Source: Alistipes senegalensis
GTDB taxonomy: Bacteria; Bacillota; Clostridia; Oscillospirales; Ruminococcaceae
DNA length: 64,000 nt
NCBI GenBank assembly: GCA_023665275.1
Contig: JAMPEF010000001.1
Span: forward strand, 533,224 to 597,223
Direction: 5' to 3'
Shown here: positions 1-8,689 of the stretch, piece after piece
Numbering within the stretch: the first letter of the stretch is position 1
Layout of the letters: every line of letters starts with the position of its first letter
Translations under genes and position numbers: made by a program
The notes under the pieces: model-generated
Databases searched by the model: none
The model's input: the letters and a program-made list of their open reading frames with translations, nothing else
What the model was told of the DNA's origin: nothing

Positions 1-252
1 ATCCTGATAATTATCCTGTCTGATTTCACCCTCAACACAAATCATACTGCCCTTTTTAAAGTAGCGGTTGATAAATTCTGCTGTCTGTCTCCATGCTGTA
101 CATCTGATAAAGTCAGCCTGTCTTTCACCAGTCTGTTTATCAACAAACTTACGATTGACAGCGATGCTGAATCCGCATGATACAATACCGCTTTGTGTCT
201 GTCTGAGTACGGGGTCGGCTGTAAGCCTGCCCATTAAAATAACCTTATTCAT
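1..252 (-). CDS. ssb: Single-stranded DNA-binding protein, C-terminal part missing
   Basis: The minus strand reads MNKVILMGRLTADP, then QSGIVSCGFSIAVNRKF and GERQADFIRC, which is the start of the SSB oligonucleotide-binding fold. SSB coats single-stranded DNA during replication, repair and recombination. Only about 84 codons are inside the window; the rest of the fold and the acidic tail lie beyond base 1. The ATG at 250-252 has an AAGGAGG ribosome site just upstream. It follows rpsF by 27 bases in the classic rpsF-ssb order, so the two are probably cotranscribed, with rpsR expected next outside the window. Confidence 0.93.
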   Translation of the reverse strand, partial: MNKVILMGRLTADPVLRQTQSGIVSCGFSIAVNRKFVDKQTGERQADFIRCTAWRQTAEFINRYFKKGSMICVEGEIRQDNYQD

Positions 253-279
253 CTGACCGCCTCCTTAAAAAAACATAAA

Positions 280-576
280 TTATTCAACAACAGTAACGAG
301 TGAACGGAGAACGCCGTCTGTGATATTAAGTCTTCTTGAGAGTTCAGCCGGATAATCAGGCTTTGACTCAAAAGTATAAATCACATAGTAACCCTCTGTT
401 TCGTCCTCGATAGGATATGCAAGCTTACGCTTACCCCAATCTTCATTGACTTCAACAGCTTCGGCGTGTCTTTCAATTCTCTGCTTGAACTTTTCAACAA
501 GAGCCTTCATAGGTTCTTCACCGTTCTTGAGGCTGAAAACAACCATTACTTCATACTTAGCGGATACCTTTGCCAT
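280..576 (-). CDS. rpsF: 30S ribosomal protein S6
   Basis: The 98-residue product starts MAKVSAKYEVMVVFSLKNGE and contains DWGKRKLAYPIEDETEGYYV and ELSRRLNITDGVLRSLVTVV, the S6 ferredoxin-like fold that binds the central domain of 16S rRNA together with S18. An upstream in-frame start would give a 117-residue product, but the ATG at 574-576 is chosen because AGGAGGAGG sits directly before it and the length then matches the family. It is the first gene of an rpsF-ssb operon with its own promoter at 659-687 and a leader of about 75 bases that holds a stem-loop. Confidence 0.95.
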   Translation of the reverse strand: MAKVSAKYEVMVVFSLKNGEEPMKALVEKFKQRIERHAEAVEVNEDWGKRKLAYPIEDETEGYYVIYTFESKPDYPAELSRRLNITDGVLRSLVTVVE

Positions 577-601
577 TAAAAATACACCTCCTCCTGAATT
601 A

Positions 602-623
602 TGCCCACAACTCACTATGGGCA
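602..623 (-). promoter_or_regulatory. Stem-loop in the rpsF leader RNA
   Basis: TGCCCACA at 602-609 pairs with TATGGGCA at 616-623 (eight pairs including one G-U) around a six-base loop, inside the 5' leader and just upstream of the rpsF ribosome site. Many bacteria autoregulate the S6/S18 operon through such a leader, so this may be the protein-binding element. I could not confirm the conserved CCG signature, so the role is inferred from position only. Confidence 0.4.
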
Positions 624-658
624 AGGATAACAATTATCGCTTTTCACGATACCTGATA

Positions 659-687
659 ATTATACCATATAAAATACGGCTTGTCAA
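659..687 (-). promoter_or_regulatory. Promoter of rpsF-ssb
   Basis: On the minus strand there is TTGACA (682-687), a 17-base spacer and TATAAT (659-664) preceded by TGG, a consensus extended -10 promoter. It lies about 83 bases upstream of the rpsF start. Confidence 0.9.
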
Positions 688-733
688 GGCTTTTCCGGAA
701 ATTTTTTTCAGAAATTTTAAAATTTATGTCATC

Positions 734-763
734 TTGACAAATGCCGTCCGCAAATGGTATAAT
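734..763 (+). promoter_or_regulatory. Promoter of folC
   Basis: TTGACA (734-739), an 18-base spacer and TATAAT (758-763) preceded by TGG. The folC start codon is only 31 bases further on, so the leader is very short. It diverges from the rpsF promoter. Confidence 0.88.
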
Positions 764-793
764 TATTAAAATATTTATGAAAGATGTGACATT

Positions 794-2068
794 ATGAATT
801 ATAATGAATATATTGACTATTTAAAAGAAAGCTCCAACCGTGGAATATGTCTCGGACTGGAGAGAATTTCCGAACTTATGGAAAAACTCGACAATCCTCA
901 GAATAAGACTAAAATAATCCACGTCTCCGGTACTAACGGAAAAGGTTCATTCTGTGCGATGCTGTCGGCTATCCTGAAAAGTGCAGGCTACAGAACCGGA
1001 AATTTTTCCTCCCCTGCCCTCACCGGAATTACGGATAATTTCCGCATAGACTGTGAGGAAATATCAGAAAAAGATTTTACTGAAATTATGGATATTGTCT
1101 ATCCGGCTTGCGAATCCATGACCGACAAACCTACTGAATTTGAAATACTTACAGCCGTCGCATTTGAACTTTTTGCCCGTAAAGAGTGTGATATTGCTAT
1201 AGTTGAATGCGGTATGGGTGGCGATACTGATTCAACAAATGTAATAACTGCTCCCCTGCTGTCTGTGATAACTAACGTCCAGAAAGACCACACGGCTATT
1301 TTAGGAAAAACTATTGACGAAATAGCTACGCATAAAGCAGGAATTATCAAGCACGGCAGACCTGTTTTTTTCGGATGTGTGGATATTCCGGAAATTATAG
1401 AAAAAACTGCCCGTGAAAAAAATTCAGAACTTTTTACCGTTGATTATTCCGGAATAAAGTCGTGTTTTCCTGCTCCGATATGCAGTCTTTCGGGAACTTC
1501 ATTCATGTACAGAGGCATGAAAATAAATCTCTCACTTATCGGAACTCACCAGCTTAACAATGCCGTGAACGTCCTGAACTGCATTGAAATCCTTAAAAAT
1601 AACGGTCTTGAAATTCCGTACAGTGCTATAAAATCCGGACTTGCAAGCGTAAAATGGCGTGGACGTTTTGAAATCCTCCGGAAAAATCCGCCTGTAATAT
1701 TCGACGGTGCACATAATCCCGACGGCGTGAAAAATATTTCCTGTACTATAGAACAGTGTTTCGGCAAAAAGAAATTAGCTTTTCTTATCGGCGTAATGGC
1801 TGACAAGGATTATGACTGCTATGCACATATTCTCCGTGACCATACAGAAATAGTTTTCACTGTAAGTCCGGATAATCCACGTTCCCTTGACTGTCAAACG
1901 CTTGCCGGAAGTTTTTCAGCTAACGGAATACCGGCGTGTGCCTTTCATGAACTTGAATACGGAGTAGAATCCGCATATTCGTATGCAAAAGAACATGACA
2001 TACCACTTATTGCTATGGGTTCGCTCTATATGTATAAAGATTTTATCAATTCACTTAACAAAATATAA
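794..2068 (+). CDS. folC: Folylpolyglutamate synthase / dihydrofolate synthase
   Basis: A 424-residue cytosolic Mur-ligase-family enzyme that adds glutamate to folates, and in many bacteria also makes dihydrofolate from dihydropteroate. The P-loop GTNGKGS is at residues 46-52, followed by the folate-loop region GNFSSPALTGITDNFRID. VECGMGGDTDSTNVI and FDGAHNPDG (about 303-311) are further family motifs. Length is normal. It stands alone on the plus strand behind its own consensus promoter, with a weak ribosome site. Whether it has both activities cannot be told from the sequence. Confidence 0.94.
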   Translation: MNYNEYIDYLKESSNRGICLGLERISELMEKLDNPQNKTKIIHVSGTNGKGSFCAMLSAILKSAGYRTGNFSSPALTGITDNFRIDCEEISEKDFTEIMDIVYPACESMTDKPTEFEILTAVAFELFARKECDIAIVECGMGGDTDSTNVITAPLLSVITNVQKDHTAILGKTIDEIATHKAGIIKHGRPVFFGCVDIPEIIEKTAREKNSELFTVDYSGIKSCFPAPICSLSGTSFMYRGMKINLSLIGTHQLNNAVNVLNCIEILKNNGLEIPYSAIKSGLASVKWRGRFEILRKNPPVIFDGAHNPDGVKNISCTIEQCFGKKKLAFLIGVMADKDYDCYAHILRDHTEIVFTVSPDNPRSLDCQTLAGSFSANGIPACAFHELEYGVESAYSYAKEHDIPLIAMGSLYMYKDFINSLNKI

Positions 2069-2105
2069 AGTATCATTCCAGCAAGTTGTCATACTTCTTT
2101 TTTAA

Positions 2106-2549
2106 TTAATAATCATCTAAATCAATATAATCATATACAGTAAGATATTTTTCATGCGTTCCGCCATCTATTTTTTCCAAAACGTCCCATTTGTCGCTGT
2201 TAAGGTAATAATTTTTACCATCTGTTTCCAGTGAACCATAAATCACAAATTTAGTCAGTTCACAACGGCATATGTATCCTGAAATATCTTTTCGGGGGTC
2301 TGCACCTGTCAGCTCCACAAGGCAGACGGTTGAATCGTCTTCAATATTGTATATATAACAACCGCTGTCGGTGCTATATGGTGTTATGAAATAAACTATG
2401 TAAAATTCTTTTTCATAGTCAATATCTTCCGGCTGTACAACAAATTTTACCGGAATAAAATACAACAAAATCAAAACTGCAACAACTACGCCAAAAGTCA
2501 ATAAAATTATTTTTATAGTTTTTGCAATGATTTTTAATATTTTCTTCAT
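2106..2549 (-). CDS. Small membrane-anchored protein of unknown function
   Basis: A 147-residue product with a lysine-rich N-terminus and one hydrophobic segment (about residues 12-32, ILLTFGVVVAVLILLYFIP), followed by a polar domain of about 110 residues that is probably outside the membrane. The exposed part is rich in Asp, Tyr and short strand-like stretches and ends YDYIDLDDY. No known family was recognised. The start is two bases after the coaX stop, so it is probably cotranscribed with coaX. It has no visible link to pantothenate metabolism. Confidence 0.65.
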   Translation of the reverse strand: MKKILKIIAKTIKIILLTFGVVVAVLILLYFIPVKFVVQPEDIDYEKEFYIVYFITPYSTDSGCYIYNIEDDSTVCLVELTGADPRKDISGYICRCELTKFVIYGSLETDGKNYYLNSDKWDVLEKIDGGTHEKYLTVYDYIDLDDY

Positions 2550-2551
2550 AA

Positions 2552-3334
2552 TCAGCCAGACTTTCGGGATTTATTTTTTCTGTAAATAATAGTAAGTCCC
2601 TTTATTAGCAGACCACTATCAAGAATAATATCACGTCTGCACAACGGAATAACAAGTTCAGAAAGTCCGCCGGTAGCAATGACTGTACATTTTTCACCCA
2701 ATTCTTGCTCAATGCGTTCTATTATGCCGTCCAACGCACAGGCATTAGAATACAACATACCGCTTTTCATACAGTCTATTGTATTAGTTCCGATTACTTT
2801 TTCCGGCTTTTCAAAATTGATACGTGGCAGTTGTGCAGTTTTTGAAATCAGTGCATCTGTAGCCGTACCCATTCCGGCTATGATAAGTCCGCCTATGTAA
2901 TTTCTGTTCCTGTCGACTACCGATACAGTAGTAGCCGTTCCCATGTCAATAATAATCTGTGGCACGGGGTATTGATTTATTCCGGCGACGGCATCAACAA
3001 CCTGGTCGCTACCAAGCTGTGCCGGATTGTCAATAAGGATATTGAGACCGGTTTTCACACCAGGGCTTATTATCATTACATCAATGCCAAAAAGTTTCTT
3101 TATAGCCTCAGTGACGGTCGACGTGACAGACGGCACAACAGATGACATTACAGCATCATTGACATCATTTGTTTTAAAATTATTCATTTCAAGGATATTT
3201 TTTATCAGCGACGCATATTCAGCAGCCGTCGCCTGATGATTAGTTGAAATCCTCTCAAAAAGTACCACGTTGTTGTTTTCGTCCATACAGCCGAAAACTA
3301 TATTAGTATTTCCTATATCTACAGCTAAAAGCAT
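2552..3334 (-). CDS. coaX: Type III pantothenate kinase
   Basis: A 260-residue ASKHA-fold enzyme that phosphorylates pantothenate, the first step of coenzyme A synthesis. LLAVDIGNTNIVFG at the N-terminus is the phosphate-1 motif with the catalytic Asp, and DMGTATTVSVV and GGLIIAGMGTATDAL are the later nucleotide and substrate motifs. In the NPAQLGSDQVVDAVAG segment a Gln stands where many family members have Arg. Its ribosome site AGGAGG lies inside the last codons of the hsdS-like gene upstream, so the two are cotranscribed. coaBC, two steps later in the pathway, is 2 kb away on the other strand. Confidence 0.94.
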   Translation of the reverse strand: MLLAVDIGNTNIVFGCMDENNNVVLFERISTNHQATAAEYASLIKNILEMNNFKTNDVNDAVMSSVVPSVTSTVTEAIKKLFGIDVMIISPGVKTGLNILIDNPAQLGSDQVVDAVAGINQYPVPQIIIDMGTATTVSVVDRNRNYIGGLIIAGMGTATDALISKTAQLPRINFEKPEKVIGTNTIDCMKSGMLYSNACALDGIIERIEQELGEKCTVIATGGLSELVIPLCRRDIILDSGLLIKGLTIIYRKNKSRKSG

Positions 3335-3336
3335 AA

Positions 3337-3981
3337 TTATTTTACCTCCTGTTTTCCTGTTGTATATTCATAAATAAGTGATTTTTTGTATTCCTTAAGA
3401 TTTTTAATCATATTTTCCAAATCAGAAATAGTTTTATCAACTTCTTCACACTTATCGTCTAAAAAATCAGCAATTTTTTTCTGTTCCTCAATTGGCGGTA
3501 CAGGTATGAATGTATTGCCAAAATCCGAAAATGCGATATTCTTTCCATCACGCAAACTCATACTATATGAATTCATTTTATCTATAAAACTTTGGTTTTT
3601 AAAAAGATATTTATAATATCTGTCAGATATTTCCATTATAGGATAGAACACTTGATATGCAGGAGAAACTACACCCTCATGTACACTGTATTCAAAGCCA
3701 CCTTGAAAACTTCTTAAACTAATGCAATAATTGCCTTTATGTATCGTTTTAAATTGGTTCAAATCTGTTTTTTCGCTAACTTTTACCGCAGTGTTTGTTG
3801 CCATTTCTTCAAATAAAGACTGAGGAATAACTCCAAATTTTTGTGTCGGCGAAAGTAATTGAAGATTGATTGTATTTCCTCTCTCACTTCTTTGAGTGAA
3901 TATGTATTTTCCTTTCATAAAACTCCAATTATACGGACATATACCAATCCATTCAATACCACTGTCTTTCATTTGTCTCAT
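3337..3981 (-). CDS. Half-length type I restriction specificity subunit (HsdS-like)
   Basis: The 214-residue product begins MRQMKDSGIEWIGICPYNW, the usual start of HsdS proteins. It has one target-recognition domain and ends with the conserved coiled-coil region PPIEEQKKIADFLDDKC...SLIYEYTTGKQEV. Normal HsdS has two such halves and about 400 residues, so this is one half, either a dimerising single-domain subunit or a remnant. No hsdM or hsdR occurs in the window. The AAAGGAG ribosome site favours the start at 3981. It reads directly into coaX, only two bases downstream. A second half HsdS lies at 15213-15818. Confidence 0.8.
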   Translation of the reverse strand: MRQMKDSGIEWIGICPYNWSFMKGKYIFTQRSERGNTINLQLLSPTQKFGVIPQSLFEEMATNTAVKVSEKTDLNQFKTIHKGNYCISLRSFQGGFEYSVHEGVVSPAYQVFYPIMEISDRYYKYLFKNQSFIDKMNSYSMSLRDGKNIAFSDFGNTFIPVPPIEEQKKIADFLDDKCEEVDKTISDLENMIKNLKEYKKSLIYEYTTGKQEVK

Positions 3982-4038
3982 ATAAAAATATCTCCTTTCC
4001 CTTCCAATATAAATAATTATAACATAAAATCCTCATGA

Positions 4039-4719
4039 TTATATAAATTTATTTGCATCTTCCCAGCGTATAAAGCATTTATATTTTATTACAACAATAT
4101 TTCTCGGTATAAAATAATCATCTGTTTCAAGAACATATTTTCCGTGTGGAAGATAGAATACTATAAATTTTCTTCGTCCTCCAAATCTTAAACGTTCCCC
4201 CTCAAATGCGTGGTCGACTTCAATTTTTGTATATATGGCTGAATCGTCCATGTTCCCCCATATATGTTCCCATATGGCATAGATTGCAAGGCATATCAGC
4301 GTTACCGGCAGAATAACCGCAAGAGTTACAAACATAGTCTCCACACCTTTTGACAGCATCACGAAAAAAGCAAATATAAGTTCAAATCCGATTACAATTG
4401 CCGAAGAAATGAGAAATAATTTTTTATCTGTCTGAAACTCATCTTTCATTCTGTCGGGGAGTTTTTTCCATTCTGGCGGACTTGCTCCGGCAATTTTCTT
4501 TTTTTCGTCCGGCGTAAGATGATGTATTATAACATAGTCAACGACAAGCGTGAGCAATATAATCGCAATACTTACGACTGAAAGATACATGAAACCATCT
4601 TCCATGCTTTTAAGTACAATATATGATATTGCTATAATTACAAAACACGCAACAAACATTGAAAAAATTATGGGTATGGACTGTCCTAAAAAAATATGTC
4701 TGTATTTAAGCCTTTTCAT
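4039..4719 (-). CDS. Multi-pass membrane protein of unknown function
   Basis: A 226-residue protein with two N-terminal hydrophobic segments (about residues 12-35 and 42-65), a charged central stretch (TPDEKKKIAGASPPEWKKLP), two more hydrophobic segments (about 102-120 and 128-148), and a soluble C-terminal tail of about 75 residues. The tail contains YLPHGKYVLETDDYFIPR, which suggests a small beta-rich domain. No family was recognised. The ATG is preceded by AGGAGGG, and a TATAAT sits a short way upstream. It appears to be a single-gene unit between the hsdS-like gene and a divergent small gene. Confidence 0.65.
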   Translation of the reverse strand: MKRLKYRHIFLGQSIPIIFSMFVACFVIIAISYIVLKSMEDGFMYLSVVSIAIILLTLVVDYVIIHHLTPDEKKKIAGASPPEWKKLPDRMKDEFQTDKKLFLISSAIVIGFELIFAFFVMLSKGVETMFVTLAVILPVTLICLAIYAIWEHIWGNMDDSAIYTKIEVDHAFEGERLRFGGRRKFIVFYLPHGKYVLETDDYFIPRNIVVIKYKCFIRWEDANKFI

Positions 4720-4795
4720 AATAATCCCTCCTGATTATCATTATTATAGCATACTGCACGGGAAAAATCCAGTAATTTACAAAAATAATTGAGAT

Positions 4796-4823
4796 TGACA
4801 AAAAGTCCCGTATACTGTAAAAT
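4796..4823 (+). promoter_or_regulatory. Promoter of the 4845 gene and coaBC
   Basis: TTGACA (4796-4801), a 16-base spacer and TAAAAT (4818-4823). The start codon of the next gene is 21 bases downstream, with GAGGTGA as ribosome site. Confidence 0.7.
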
Positions 4824-4844
4824 ATTATAAGAGGTGATTTTTTT

Positions 4845-5273
4845 ATGGAAGAATTAATGGTATATGGTATTTTTGCAGACCTGAATTTAAAATCAGAAAA
4901 ATTATATCAGGAAAAACTTGATACACTTTTTCTTGAAAATCCTGATAATAATAATCTGCTTGAACTTGAATTACTTTCCGGAAATATTTCAGAAAGTATA
5001 ATTTATATAACAAATCATATAAATTTAAATAATATTAAAATTGAGTTATTTAAAAAAAATCTTGCTGAATATCTTAAAAAATTATATCTTGAAATGGATA
5101 TAGACTATTTTTGTGACCTCTGCCATAAAATATGGAATTTAAGACTTCCGGAAAATATCGTAAATGACGAATATTTCAGCATACTTAGTTATGTACATGA
5201 TGGTTCTTGGCTAGGATGGGAATATGCAAGAAAAAATTTTGAAAATTTATTTTCACATTACGAATTAATTTAA
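4845..5273 (+). CDS. Small acidic protein of unknown function
   Basis: A 142-residue soluble product, rich in Leu, Glu and Asn, predicted mainly helical from its spacing of hydrophobics (for example LAEYLKKLYLEMDIDYFCDL). The C-terminus has an aromatic patch, SYVHDGSWLGWEYARKNFENL. The family was not recognised; small acidic proteins of this look are common among immunity and antitoxin-like genes, but no partner toxin is adjacent, so no role is assigned. It has its own promoter and lies 14 bases upstream of coaBC, so it is probably the first gene of that transcript. Confidence 0.6.
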   Translation: MEELMVYGIFADLNLKSEKLYQEKLDTLFLENPDNNNLLELELLSGNISESIIYITNHINLNNIKIELFKKNLAEYLKKLYLEMDIDYFCDLCHKIWNLRLPENIVNDEYFSILSYVHDGSWLGWEYARKNFENLFSHYELI

Positions 5274-5287
5274 AAGGAGAATTTTAA

Positions 5288-6499
5288 ATGCTTACAGGAA
5301 AAACAATATTATTAGGAGTTTCCGGCTCTATAGCAGTTTATAAAATATGCAACCTCGCACGAATGCTCACAAAATCAGGTGCGGAAGTCCACATTTCCAT
5401 GACGCCTAATGCCACAAATTTCGTACACCCCTTGACTTTTGAGACACTCACGCAAAATAAGTGCCTTATTGATACTTTTGACAGGAATTTCCAGTACAGT
5501 GTGGAACACGTAGCCATAGCCAAAAAAGCCGACGTCGTAATGATTGCACCGGCATCAGCAAACGTAATCGGGAAAATAGCCAATGGTATAGCAGACGATA
5601 TGTTGACAACTACAGTTATGGCTTGTCCGTGCAGAAAAATAATAGCTCCGGCAATGAATCATAATATGTTGCACAATCCGATTGTACAGGACAATATAAA
5701 CAAACTGAAAAAATTCGGCTATGAAATAGTACCGTCCGTCAACGGAATGCTTGCCAATCGTGATATAGGTGACGGAAAACTTCCCGACGAGGAAACGCTT
5801 TTTGAATATATAGTCCGTGAAATTGCTTTTGAAAAGGATTTACAGGGCAGAAAAATAATGATTACAGCAGGTGCAACCCGTGAAAATATCGACCCTGTAC
5901 GCTTTATAACTAACCATTCAAGCGGAAAAATGGGTTTTGCACTTGCAAGGATAGCCATGTTAAGAGGTGCGGACGTGACTGTAATTGCCGGACATACAGA
6001 CGTAAAACCACCGATGTTTGTAGACGTTGTAAACGTCGAATCGGCAGAAGATATGTTCCGTGAAGTGACCACACGTCAGACGGATTTTGATATAATTATA
6101 AAAGCCGCCGCTGTCGCCGACTATACACCCGTTACGACAGCCGACAATAAAATTAAAAAATCCAACGGAGATATGTCCATATCGCTGAAACGTACTAAAG
6201 ATATTCTGCAATATATAGGTGAAAACAAGCCAGTCGCACAGGTCATATGCGGATTTTCCATGGAAACGGAAAACGTAATTGAAAACTCACGAAAAAAACT
6301 TGAAAGAAAAAAATGTGATATGATTTGTGCAAACTCCCTGAAAACTGCCGGAGCAGGTTTCGGGACTGATACAAATATCATCACTCTTATAACGAATAAT
6401 AATATAGAAGAACTTCCGATAATGTCAAAAGAACAGGTCGCCGGAATTATCCTCACACGGCTTGATGAGTTGTATAAAAGAAACAATCAGTTGACATAA
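5288..6499 (+). CDS. coaBC: Bifunctional phosphopantothenoylcysteine decarboxylase / phosphopantothenate-cysteine ligase
   Basis: A 403-residue fusion for two steps of coenzyme A synthesis. Residues 1 to about 180 form the flavin-dependent decarboxylase (CoaC), with LGVSGSIAVYK at the N-terminus, the catalytic His in EHVAIAKKAD, the flavin-binding PASANVIGKIANGIADD and the substrate motif APAMNHNM. The second half is the CTP-dependent ligase (CoaB), with ITAGATREN, ITNHSSGKMG and the KKLERKKCDMICAN segment. The ribosome site is AAAGGAGA before ATG. Its stop codon overlaps the -35 box of the aroC promoter. Confidence 0.95.
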   Translation: MLTGKTILLGVSGSIAVYKICNLARMLTKSGAEVHISMTPNATNFVHPLTFETLTQNKCLIDTFDRNFQYSVEHVAIAKKADVVMIAPASANVIGKIANGIADDMLTTTVMACPCRKIIAPAMNHNMLHNPIVQDNINKLKKFGYEIVPSVNGMLANRDIGDGKLPDEETLFEYIVREIAFEKDLQGRKIMITAGATRENIDPVRFITNHSSGKMGFALARIAMLRGADVTVIAGHTDVKPPMFVDVVNVESAEDMFREVTTRQTDFDIIIKAAAVADYTPVTTADNKIKKSNGDMSISLKRTKDILQYIGENKPVAQVICGFSMETENVIENSRKKLERKKCDMICANSLKTAGAGFGTDTNIITLITNNNIEELPIMSKEQVAGIILTRLDELYKRNNQLT

Positions 6500-6519
6500 T
6501 TTTCAATATATGTTATAAT
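6491..6519 (+). promoter_or_regulatory. Promoter of aroC
   Basis: TTGACA (6491-6496), a 17-base spacer and TATAAT (6514-6519) preceded by TGT. The -35 box covers the last codons of coaBC, so the shikimate genes have their own strong promoter despite the tight packing. Confidence 0.88.
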
Positions 6520-6538
6520 TTCGTGGGAGATGATTTAA

Positions 6539-7630
6539 TTGAAAAATACATTTGGTGAAAGCGTTTCGGTTACAATTTTCGGCGAAAGTCATGGCGTCAT
6601 GATAGGTGCAGTCCTTGACGGTTTAGCACCCGGAATAGAAGTCGACGAAGATTTTATAGCGTCACAGATGGAATTAAGAAAATCTGTAGGTGCATTATCC
6701 ACTGCACGTCGGGAAGCTGATAAAGTCAGAATAGTAAGTGGTGTATTTAACGGGAAGACTACCGGAACACCTATAACTTTTATAATCGAAAACAACGATA
6801 CAAGAAGTAAAGATTACGGCGAACTGGCATATAAAGCCCGTCCGGGTCATGCAGATTACACTGCACAGATGAAGTATCATGGTTTTCAGGATTTCAGAGG
6901 TGGCGGACACTTTTCAGGACGTATAACCGCCGGACTTGTCGCTTCCGGAGCTGTTGCTATAAACGCTCTCAGAAAAAAAGAAATCTATATTGGTACGCAT
7001 ATACTCACGTGTGCAGAAGTCCGTGACAGAGATTTTAACAATCTCACAGACGATATAAACACACTTAACAATCTTGAATTTGCCGTCCTTGATGACAATT
7101 CAAAAAATCAAATGACTGAAAAAATCGAACAGGCTAAAAGAAACGGCGACAGCGTCGGCGGAACTCTTGAAACTGTAGTTACAGGATTTCCGGCAGGTGT
7201 CGGTGAGCCGTGGTTTGATACTATGGAGAGTGTACTTGCACATATACTTTTCAGTGTACCAGCTGTAAAAGGTGTTGAGTTCGGGGACGGATTTGACATA
7301 ACGGAAAAATTCGGCAGTACCGCAAATGATGCCTACTACTCCGAAAACGGAAAAGTCTGCACAAAAACTAATCATAACGGCGGAATTTTAGGCGGAATAA
7401 CTAACGGTATGCCTATTGTTTTCCGTACCGCTGTAAAGCCTACACCGTCCATTTATAAGGAACAGAACACAATTGACCTCAACACCATGCAGGAAACTAC
7501 TTTACAGATAAAAGGTCGTCATGACCCTGCAATAGTACACCGTGCAAGAGTCGTTGTTGACAGCGTGACAGCACTTGTTTTATGCGACCAGTTAGCTTTG
7601 AGATACGGCACAGACTGGTTAGCCGAATAA
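6539..7630 (+). CDS. aroC: Chorismate synthase
   Basis: A 363-residue flavin-dependent lyase that converts EPSP to chorismate, the branch point for Trp, Phe, Tyr and folate. FGESHG near the N-terminus, RPGHADYT, GGGHFSGRITAGLVASGA, GGILGGITNGMPI and GRHDPAIVHRA are the family signatures. The start codon is TTG at 6539, supported by the perfect match of KNTFGESVSVTIFGESHG to the family start and GGGAGATG upstream. It leads into the DAHP synthase gene 30 bases later. Its product feeds the trp operon at 19-25 kb. Confidence 0.95.
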   Translation: MKNTFGESVSVTIFGESHGVMIGAVLDGLAPGIEVDEDFIASQMELRKSVGALSTARREADKVRIVSGVFNGKTTGTPITFIIENNDTRSKDYGELAYKARPGHADYTAQMKYHGFQDFRGGGHFSGRITAGLVASGAVAINALRKKEIYIGTHILTCAEVRDRDFNNLTDDINTLNNLEFAVLDDNSKNQMTEKIEQAKRNGDSVGGTLETVVTGFPAGVGEPWFDTMESVLAHILFSVPAVKGVEFGDGFDITEKFGSTANDAYYSENGKVCTKTNHNGGILGGITNGMPIVFRTAVKPTPSIYKEQNTIDLNTMQETTLQIKGRHDPAIVHRARVVVDSVTALVLCDQLALRYGTDWLAE

Positions 7631-7660
7631 TTTAAATAAAAGAAAGGAAGTTTTTTAATT

Positions 7661-8689
7661 ATGGCTATGAATATTATAAGGGAACTCCCACACCCCAGTG
7701 AGATAAAATCCGCACACCCGCTCCCACAGGAACTTATTGACATAAAGGCACAGCGTGATGAGGAAATAAAAAAGATTTTCAGTGGTGAGGAAAATAAATT
7801 CATTCTTATTATAGGACCTTGTTCCGCAGACCGTGAAGACAGCGTACTTGATTATATAACCCGTCTCCGTGAGGTACAGGAAAAAGTAAAGGATAAAATT
7901 TTTATCATTCCGAGAATATATACCGGCAAACCACGTACTACAGGTGATGGCTACAAAGGTATGCTCCACCAGCCTAACCCCACCGGTATGCCTGACCTCA
8001 AAAGCGGTGTTATAGCTGTCCGGAATCTGCATATAAGAGCATTGGCTGAAACAGGCTTCACAAGTGCCGACGAGATGTTATATCCTGAAAATTACAGCTA
8101 TCTTGATGATTTGCTTGCATACGTCGCAATAGGTGCAAGGTCTGTAGAAAATCAACAGCACAGACTTGTTTCAAGTGGTGTAAATATCCCTGTAGGCATG
8201 AAAAATCCCACATCGGGTGATATTTCCGTAATGATGAACGCCATAACCGCCGCACAACATTCGCACGCATTCATATACAGAGGTTGTGAGGCAAAAAGTG
8301 ACGGCAACCCATACGCACACGCTATACTCCGTGGATACGTAGATGATAGAGGAAACTCTTTCCCGAACTATCACTATGAAGATTTAATCCGTCTTTCCGA
8401 TACGTATGCACAGAAAAATCTACTCAATCCGGCATTGATAGTAGATACAAACCACTCAAATTCCGGCAAGCAGTACAATGAACAGATTCGTATTGCTAAG
8501 GAAATCCTCCACAGTATGAGACACAGCGACGACATCAAAAAACTTGTCAAGGGTCTTATGATTGAAAGCTATATTGAAGACGGTTCACAAAAAATCGGCG
8601 AGAATATCTATGGCAAATCCATTACAGACCCATGTTTAGGCTGGGAAAAATCCGAAAAACTCATTTATGAAATTGCAGACCTGCTTTGA
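7661..8689 (+). CDS. aroF: 3-deoxy-7-phosphoheptulonate synthase (DAHP synthase, AroFGH type)
   Basis: A 342-residue class I DAHP synthase that condenses phosphoenolpyruvate with erythrose 4-phosphate, the first step of the shikimate pathway. LIIGPCSADRE, the KPRTTGDGYKGM segment, GARSVENQQHRLVSSG, GMKNPTSGD, FIYRGCEAKSDGNPYA and VDTNHSNSGKQ are the conserved active-site and metal-binding motifs. Length and an N-terminal extension of about 40 residues match the feedback-regulated AroF/G/H group; which amino acid inhibits it cannot be read. It follows aroC on the same transcript, and its TGA overlaps the ATG of a small downstream gene. The symbol follows the subfamily, not a proven orthologue. 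Confidence 0.93.
   Translation: MAMNIIRELPHPSEIKSAHPLPQELIDIKAQRDEEIKKIFSGEENKFILIIGPCSADREDSVLDYITRLREVQEKVKDKIFIIPRIYTGKPRTTGDGYKGMLHQPNPTGMPDLKSGVIAVRNLHIRALAETGFTSADEMLYPENYSYLDDLLAYVAIGARSVENQQHRLVSSGVNIPVGMKNPTSGDISVMMNAITAAQHSHAFIYRGCEAKSDGNPYAHAILRGYVDDRGNSFPNYHYEDLIRLSDTYAQKNLLNPALIVDTNHSNSGKQYNEQIRIAKEILHSMRHSDDIKKLVKGLMIESYIEDGSQKIGENIYGKSITDPCLGWEKSEKLIYEIADLL

Noticed and set aside
446-769. A plus-strand frame over rpsF and its leader
   Set aside because: It runs antisense to rpsF and through two well-defined promoters.
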